From the NCBI GenBank assembly GCA_037043015.1, contig CM073326.1:8812345-8876344 (forward strand): a stretch of 64,000 nt of DNA, read 5' to 3'. Below, piece by piece: positions 58,466-64,000 of this stretch (positions within the stretch are counted from its first letter, which is position 1; the number at the start of each line of letters is the position of its first letter). Both the position numbers and the translations under genes were made by a program. The DNA is from Bryum argenteum (Eukaryota > Streptophyta > Bryopsida > Bryales > Bryaceae). The notes under the pieces are model-generated. The model worked only from the letters and a program-made list of their open reading frames with translations. It had not been told where the DNA came from and did not search any database.

Positions 58466-59080
58466 TGAGTGGTGACGTTTATATATTTAGGGACATTTTA
58501 CATGTACTTTTACATGAAAAAGAAGAAGTGGCGCCTCAAACAGAGCTTATCCTGACAGTGCAATTCCACTCCTGTTTGATCGTTGTCATTGGTGGGCCCT
58601 GTGAGGGGCAATCCAAAAATTAGGGTATGCTGGTGGGCGTGCCCTGCACACGGTATTCTTTAGTAAAAGGCGAAAGAATAGTTTGCTCTGAGCTGAGCAC
58701 CCAGCTGCTTAATCGGTGTCACCGAGTTCCCTGGAACTTATGGAGGAAAGATGTAAGTGCGTCCTGCAACACATATGGGATTCAACAAAGTTACTCAATC
58801 ACTACAACATTATCAACTGCTAAGCAATGGAAGATGCGCACTACTTTGAATTCTGCACAGCAGCCTATTGCAATGGCGTATCGTCTTGCTACGGTCGAAG
58901 CATATCATGCGAATTAAGAGTCTCCTCTTCCGAGGAATATTCACCAGTTATATGAGAGCCCCGCGTGAGCACAAATCACCACTAATGTGCTTCCCGAAGG
59001 AAGATAAGAATAAGTCTGGCTCTGCTTTCCAACTGGTAACCGATACTAGAACTCCGCATCTCTCTATGTTGTGGTGGAAT
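58466..59080 (+). pseudogene. LRR receptor-like kinase 5' exons (M7), fused to hairpin H3
   Basis: This is the paralogue of M5, with the same leader and GGTATTCTTTAGTAAAAGGC block and the same point where gene text gives way to the hairpin. Long open frames over 58,342-59,407 differ between copies and look like chance. Confidence 0.55.
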
Positions 59081-59260
59081 AAGAAACTTGGGGTAAGCAT
59101 CCCAGTATCATGCACTCTAGTAGATCATGATCTATGTATACTAGTTGAGTGCAAGATATGGGATGCTCACCCGAGTTTCTATTTCCATAAGAACGTAGTG
59201 TTTCTTAATCGGTCGGCCGAAAATAAACACTTTGCTATCAACGTCTCCAACAACGTCCGG
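59081..59260. repeat. Hairpin H3, copy 2 (uninterrupted)
   Basis: The arms GAAACTTGGGGTAAGCATCC (59,090 onward) and its near-complement ending about 59,182 enclose a loop containing GATCATGATC. Weaker pairing extends about 20 bp further. The transcript of the LRR-kinase 5' piece, if made, would run straight into this stem (inference). Confidence 0.8.
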
Positions 59261-59971
59261 ATTCAAATTGATATGACGACCATCATTTCTTACAAAAGTT
59301 TGGAGCTTGGAGCTCATGTCGGATCCCAATGCATATGTCTAGCTTGTCGCCTTGGTTACAATATTTACTACATCAAAGGTTATATGGGACACATTAGAAG
59401 TATATAGTGCACAAATTCTATTGCAAACAGAGTAGGCATTCTTTTGGAGTACGTTATTTAGAGTAGGCATTAGAGTAGGAACCAACAGCACTCTCCCGTT
59501 CCATGTATCCATGTGGGAATTGTATTTAATTTGAAGCGAAAACATTCTATAATATGAGTGTTCTATATCATACTGATTGATTCCAATCTTTGAGATACAC
59601 TAACTTGAAAAAGGTAAATATTAGGTACTCTACAGAAAATCGTCTAGCTATCTTTAGGGATCCTATTCAATCCACAAATGGAATGCAAGAAAATCACTGA
59701 AAAATAGTTTATAGATTTTGAGAGAGTGAAATCAATAACTTGATTTGAATAGATGTAGATATTAGTTTTTTCAAGAAAATCATTAATATAGACTAACTAA
59801 TGTTGATATAAAAGTTTCGAAATTGGGTGGTATTCTTCACATTAAAACTACACTAAGTTACACTAAAACTTGTAGGATCATATAATGTGATCAAACATAA
59901 GAGATTCAGTTTAATTATAGGAAATGTAATAAGGGAAGATCGATAATTTACCAACCAATATCATGTATGCA
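59261..59971. repeat. Duplicate of 37,061-37,746
   Basis: Nearly identical to its partner apart from small indels. No gene is seen. Confidence 0.65.
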
Positions 59972-60897
59972 TAAGTCTTCTCACACTCCAAACACATGTA
60001 AAGGACTAGAAGAAAGTTTGAATTCAACATCATGCAATGTATAATTTTCCTCTAAGTGCTTAACCCCTAAATTTCCTTGTTGCAAAACGGTCTCAGTCAC
60101 AGATTTTGACCTTCCTTTAGATTAAGCTCAATGAATCTCAATCTAAGCATTATCTAAAAGTTTAAGCCATAAGATCTCAAAGTTCACTTGACATTCTTCT
60201 CACATACCAAATTTGAACACTTCATTCTTCTTCATTTGTGAGATTATAATGGTCAAAGTTGGCTGAGGGAGCAAACCTCCGAAACCCGATTCGGGTTTGA
60301 AGGAAAGTTAGGGGTTAATGTAATAAGGCAACATCAATAACACAATTCAAAGTTTAGTGTTTTAAGAAATATCTCACATAATATCAAATGATTCTTAACA
60401 ATGTTGTTATGTTTTGAGTTGTTCCATTAAATCCTGTAACTGCCCATAGTCTCCCCAGAAGGCCAGAACAGAGCTATCCAGAGCAGAGAAATCCCTCTGA
60501 TTACATAAACAATCTGCACTAAGAAACCTTTCAAGTGCTACTGGCCATGTTCTATGAAATGGCTCAACATGAAAACGTCGGCAGCGCTTCAGTACAAGAC
60601 ATGACTGTGCGCTCTTCATGAAAATAGATCATGCCTGGAAAGATCGTTGAAGTAATCGCTCATGCATTTAAACATCCCAGAACATGCGAAGCTCGAGAAT
60701 ACACAGGTGTACTGAATACACGCTCTATTAGCTTCATCACTGGTTGCCATTTACGTGAAGTGAAAATTCATAAAACACATACTGGAATTCTAAATAATCG
60801 GCACTCATACGTTCACATACATCCACCGTAAATAATCACAGTCATACCAATCCACATTAAATGCACGAATACCACAACGCTCAAATCAGAACATCCC
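59972..60897. other. Stretch missing from block copy 1; possible exon remnant on minus
   Basis: Copy 1 jumps from the equivalent of 59,971 to 60,898, so these ~926 bases were deleted there or inserted here. A minus-strand frame at 60,407-60,619 (70 codons, starting MKSAQSCLVLKRCRRFHVEP) has a protein-like composition but no recognised family. Confidence 0.4.
60060..60318. mobile_element. TTAA-flanked MITE, 259 bp
   Basis: The ends TTAACCCCTAAATTTCCTT and AAGGAAAGTTAGGGGTTAA pair over 19 bp with one mismatch. Subterminal sequence includes AACCCGATTCGGGTT, a short palindrome. Same end-type as 18,224 and 53,663. Confidence 0.85.
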
Positions 60898-61112
60898 ACA
60901 AGCTCCAGATCCGGTCATCGATGCTAGTGTTGACATTGTCAACGCCATCAACTTACGGTCCAATGAAGATGCATATACAGCACTTTAACTAGACAGTATC
61001 TTAGACCTCAGAAACTGTTGGCATTGCATAACTAGCCCTGAACTTTCCCTACAAATCTAGTAGCTCCAAGAACTAAATTAAGGAGTGGTTTGGAGTTCGG
61101 ACCGGATTCCGC

Positions 61113-61615
61113 ATGCCCCTGGTGATTTTATGCATATCTACTAGAACCGGCAAGTATACACTGCTCGGGTTAAACAACCTGAGTGATTGGTTGGCCAGTG
61201 ATCCAAGCAGTGCCCTAGTGGCAAATCTAATTGTGGAAAGTAACTGGACAACAAAACCCCGCAACGGATTGAAGAAAACGTACTGTCACAGCCTACTCAC
61301 ATTCGCTACATTTTCTGAATGCGCTGTGAAGAACTCTTCATCTAGAGCTCTATCATTGCTTAAACAATCGTTCTCGTATCGCTTCGTTGTCGGAGATCCT
61401 ACATGCAAGATCCACCAGCAGCAAACACTCGATAAGAACACACTCAAGATTGCGGAATCCACGTTTCATTTCTGTGAAATGACATTCCATGAATTCGATA
61501 CGTCTTTCTGACAACCATAGCACCACAGCCGAGGGCCTCCAGGCAGCAGTATTGTCGCTCTTCCGCAAGTAGTGCACATACCCGATGCTTGAGTCGATGC
61601 ACAAGGCTAACACCT
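61113..61615. other. Region downstream of the PLATZ-like gene, open on both strands
   Basis: A plus frame (61,113-61,511, 132 codons) and a minus frame (61,353-61,619, 88 codons, KVLALCIDSSIGYVHYLRKS) overlap. Both are largely kept in copy 1. The minus frame follows the PLATZ-like stop and might be a further exon in a different phase. No family was recognised, so neither is called as a gene. Confidence 0.3.
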
Positions 61616-62257
61616 TCACGGACGCGGTATAAGAAACGGATGCGGAGGGGGCAGCTGATGCGGAGGTGGAGGGAGCAGTTGAAACTGAGGCGGTGGGTGA
61701 CCCATAATGTTATCGTATGCCAGTAGGCATTGAATGGAACACACTTTGGCTTGCATCACATTCTGCTGTTGTAGTACAGGATGCATCGCATTTTCGAAGT
61801 CACGATGACAACCTGGACAAAAAAGCGTAGGGTGCATTATTGTCGGCGGTCCTGATCGCAAGTAGTACACTGTGTCCCCGCGAAAAGCAAATGCAGCTAC
61901 TATCGCAGTCTGAACTAGTCCTGGCAGGTCATTCTGTTTTACACAGAATTGCCCGTCCTTGAGGTAAATCCTTAGACGTGGATGCTGACCGTGAAGACCG
62001 TTGTAAGGAATAAACCATTCTCTGCAAACACCGCCCACTCGGCAGGTTTTGTCGAAGAAACAACGACTGCAGTAAGGCTCTGCTCGCCGCCGTCGAACGC
62101 AATACGGTTGGTTGCAAACATTTTGAGGTGGGATTTCATGCATGTATTGCGCCTGAACGCAAGCCGCCAACATAGCCCGATCGTCAGGTGAGAGCAGTTG
62201 ATACACAGGAGCTGCGGGTGGATTCGCAGGCGCCGCTGGTGGATTCGGTGCGGCCAT
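61616..62257 (-). CDS. PLATZ-like zinc-finger protein, 213 aa
   Basis: The start at 62,257 gives MAAPNPPAAPANPPAAP, a Pro/Ala-rich tail. Zinc-ligand candidates follow in PLATZ order: C48, C53, C63, C66, C72, C78, H89 and H92, then the RLRIYLKDGQFCVKQNDL and GDTVYYLRSGPP segments that match the family's VRRYVYHDVVR..DIQ and KVVFLNxRP regions, then FCPGCHR (C147, C150) and KVCSIQCLL (C173, C177). The C-terminus is Pro/Gln-rich. PLATZ proteins are plant AT-rich-DNA-binding regulators, and some act on RNA polymerase III. The copy is diverged from typical members but its frame is whole. Upstream frames without a clear start continue to 62,458. Confidence 0.6.
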   Translation of the reverse strand: MAAPNPPAAPANPPAAPVYQLLSPDDRAMLAACVQAQYMHEIPPQNVCNQPYCVRRRRAEPYCSRCFFDKTCRVGGVCREWFIPYNGLHGQHPRLRIYLKDGQFCVKQNDLPGLVQTAIVAAFAFRGDTVYYLRSGPPTIMHPTLFCPGCHRDFENAMHPVLQQQNVMQAKVCSIQCLLAYDNIMGHPPPQFQLLPPPPHQLPPPHPFLIPRP

Positions 62258-62500
62258 GAAGACTACACTCCAGAAACAGCTGAAAGAGTGCTGAGCTTTG
62301 ATCATTCGCGCGCAGACAGCAACAGCGTGAGTGTGACAGACAGTCACCGGACGATGCGAATGATAGGGTCGCTGCTTCGATCTTGACATGTGCTGGCCGG
62401 CGTGTTTCCATAAGCTCGGTAGCGGGTTTGAAATCCACAAAAGGCGGTAACAAAACATCCAGGACTAGTTCGAATTCCATTTTGGCGGGATTTAACTCCT

Positions 62501-62691
62501 CGTTGAATGCACCGGAGGTTGATTTGGGACGTTTCCCAGGCACATTGAAATGTCCAAATCGGTCTTCAGTGCTAATTTTGCCTCGTTGGTGCCGATTCTG
62601 CCTCAGAATCTCCATTAAGAGTGCTAAACACTAAGAAACATGGAGATGGGGTCTATTATTTGTACAAAAATCAGCCCCGGTGCATTCAACG
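62501..62691. repeat. 15-bp inverted repeat enclosing 161 bp
   Basis: CGTTGAATGCACCGG (62,501-62,515) is the exact complement of CCGGTGCATTCAACG (62,677-62,691). The stretch is absent from block copy 1. It could be the ends of a small element, but no target duplication is evident, and a deletion in copy 1 is equally possible. Confidence 0.7.
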
Positions 62692-62694
62692 CTT

Positions 62695-62807
62695 GAGAAC
62701 AGGTCGGGTGCGGAAGATTCCGCACCGTTCGCGGTCATAGGACTCGCCCTCCGGGCTCACCCAAAGACCGCTTACGGTGCGGAATCTTCCGCACCCGGCC
62801 CGTTCTC
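62695..62807. repeat. Strong GC-rich palindrome with 42-nt arms
   Basis: The arms 62,695-62,736 and 62,766-62,807 pair almost fully around a 29-nt loop. Each arm also contains a shorter palindrome, GTGCGGAAKMTTCCGCAC, so the whole can form a branched structure. It lies about 440 bp upstream of the PLATZ-like start on that gene's strand and is absent from copy 1. Confidence 0.9.
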
Positions 62808-63780
62808 TAGTACTTATCTATTGTTATGATTTTTCTCAATACAGTGATTTGCTAAAGGCACTTGTGGGTAGATTCATTGTGGGTTTGTAACTGGTCATAG
62901 TTAGCCCCTCAAGGCACACATGAAGTATGTTTATACTAATTGGTAGCAATGCAAGAAGTTTGTATTTTGGAAGTTTTGTTTTTTATCCATTTTGAATCCT
63001 ATAGGGGAGTGGGGACCAAATCAGTCTAGAAGTTGGACTTTGGTCAACCTCTCAATGTCTAATTTTGGATCCCATGAATTTGAAACCATATGCGGGTTGT
63101 AGAGTTTTTTCATAATTTTCCTCATACCTTAGGAAATATTTAAGGTCAAAGGTTGAAAACATAATTTGAAATCCGCCCCAAATTTCTCACAATACAAAAT
63201 ATACGCACTTATTCTTAGCATGTGCTCAACATCAATTAGATGGCAATAACTTCAAAAATTCAGCAGATATGGAGATTTTACTATTTTTCAAGATTTGTTT
63301 GTTTCACATGTACAAAAGGGAGTAAGACATGATCTTATTGTTTGGATTTTCAATCCAATGATGGCGTTTACATGCCTTTATAATTGTTGAAATTGGGCCC
63401 AGATTTTTTTTAGAAATCAATGATTGGAAGATCACTCTAAGGAATTTCTTGATCAAAATTTAAGTATCAGAAAGTATCTAAATATCATCATGTGCAATAC
63501 TGGAAGGTCATGAATAAAAAGGGCATCCGGAAATCAAAGAATTGCGGCCAATTATATCCTGTTTTTTTATGTTGTAATCTCGTGTATACTTTGTGTCATT
63601 TTCAAAAGGGAATTGTATAGTATCCTCCTAAGGCCGGAGGGATATGGAGAAAAAACTTGGTTGATTGTGCTATAAAGTGTGCATTAAATTGTAACTTTTA
63701 TGAAGGTTTCCTCAAAAGAAAATCTAAAATTGTATGCTATTTTGAGTTAGTTGACAATCTTATCGTTAAAGTCCATAAAT

Positions 63781-64000
63781 AACTACATGGTGGAAGGGAA
63801 AGTGTATTGAAGAATATTTTGTTGGAGGAAAAATATTTTTCCAGGCCATTAATAAACAACAATGTTTTTGAATAGCACTTCAAGAATATTGTTCTTCAAG
63901 GTTGACAAAAACTTACCTCATTTTTTTTAAACATGCCATTTTAGGAGAATATTGCGATTTTAACACAGTTCAAGTTCTTACCACTACTACATCCACATAC
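63781..64000. other. Window edge, AT-rich; no gene seen
   Basis: Words such as AATATTTTGTT and AACAATGTTTTTGAATAGC loosely recall the repeat at 45.6-45.9 kb. Nothing else can be supported. Confidence 0.3.

Larger units (their letters stand above)
60898..63780. repeat. PLATZ block, copy 2 (segmental duplication)
   Basis: This aligns with 37,747-41,220 and shows empty sites for the three MITEs of copy 1. It holds the better-preserved PLATZ-like gene and a strong palindrome upstream of it. Confidence 0.85.

Noticed and set aside
58868-59407. 179-codon plus frame
   Set aside because: It crosses the fused LRR-kinase piece and hairpin H3; the sister copy at 36.5 kb does not preserve it.

Overview
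The window reads as nuclear DNA of a land plant. It holds spliced genes with GT-AG introns and plant protein families: an S40/DUF584 fragment, a PLATZ-like zinc-finger pair, many LRR receptor-like kinase fragments and a ubiquitin-RING fusion. All of this sits in AT-rich DNA full of small DNA transposons. The exact lineage cannot be read from the sequence. No prokaryotic operons, CRISPR arrays, rRNA or tRNA genes were seen.

Left part (1-13,100). This part holds the only two protein genes that look whole and unique here. One is a five-exon gene on the minus strand (4,458-6,768). It encodes a predicted 332-residue protein of the Cdc14/SIN-component (armadillo-like) type, and an upstream ORF lies in its leader. 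The other is an intronless 366-codon gene (12,000-13,100) that joins a diverged ubiquitin, a Cys-rich zinc-binding domain and a C-terminal RING-H2 finger. Before them lie an S40-like fragment and the first exons of a broken cysteine-synthase gene.

Middle and right part (13,600-64,000). This is a mosaic of segmental duplications. The recurring modules, in order, are: (F) an LRR-kinase-derived piece; (M) the 5' exons of an LRR receptor kinase; (L) the leader and first ~35 codons of the Cdc14/SIN gene, antisense to M; (D) about 2.7-3.6 kb of non-coding AT-rich sequence; (G) a minisatellite; (E) a short conserved module; and (H1, H2) two long hairpins. A third hairpin (H3) is fused to an LRR-kinase 5' piece and is followed by a PLATZ block. 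D-G-E-H occurs three times (about 17.2-27.6, 29.8-35.2 and 51.6-57.7 kb). F-M-H3-PLATZ occurs twice (about 35.3-41.2 and 57.8-63.8 kb).

Because the duplicates align, young insertions can be read as filled versus empty sites. They include TTAA-flanked MITEs (some nested), Mutator-like MITEs with 9-10 bp target duplications, a 217-bp foldback with TA duplication that landed in the loop of an H3 hairpin, and a probable solo LTR with a 5-bp duplication.

How the parts may work together (inference): the hairpins are inverted duplications of sequence found unpaired just downstream of the LRR-kinase transmembrane segment, and H3 is attached to an LRR-kinase 5' piece. The array therefore looks like a nursery for young MIRNA or siRNA loci grown from receptor-kinase debris. 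Expression and small-RNA data are needed to test this.
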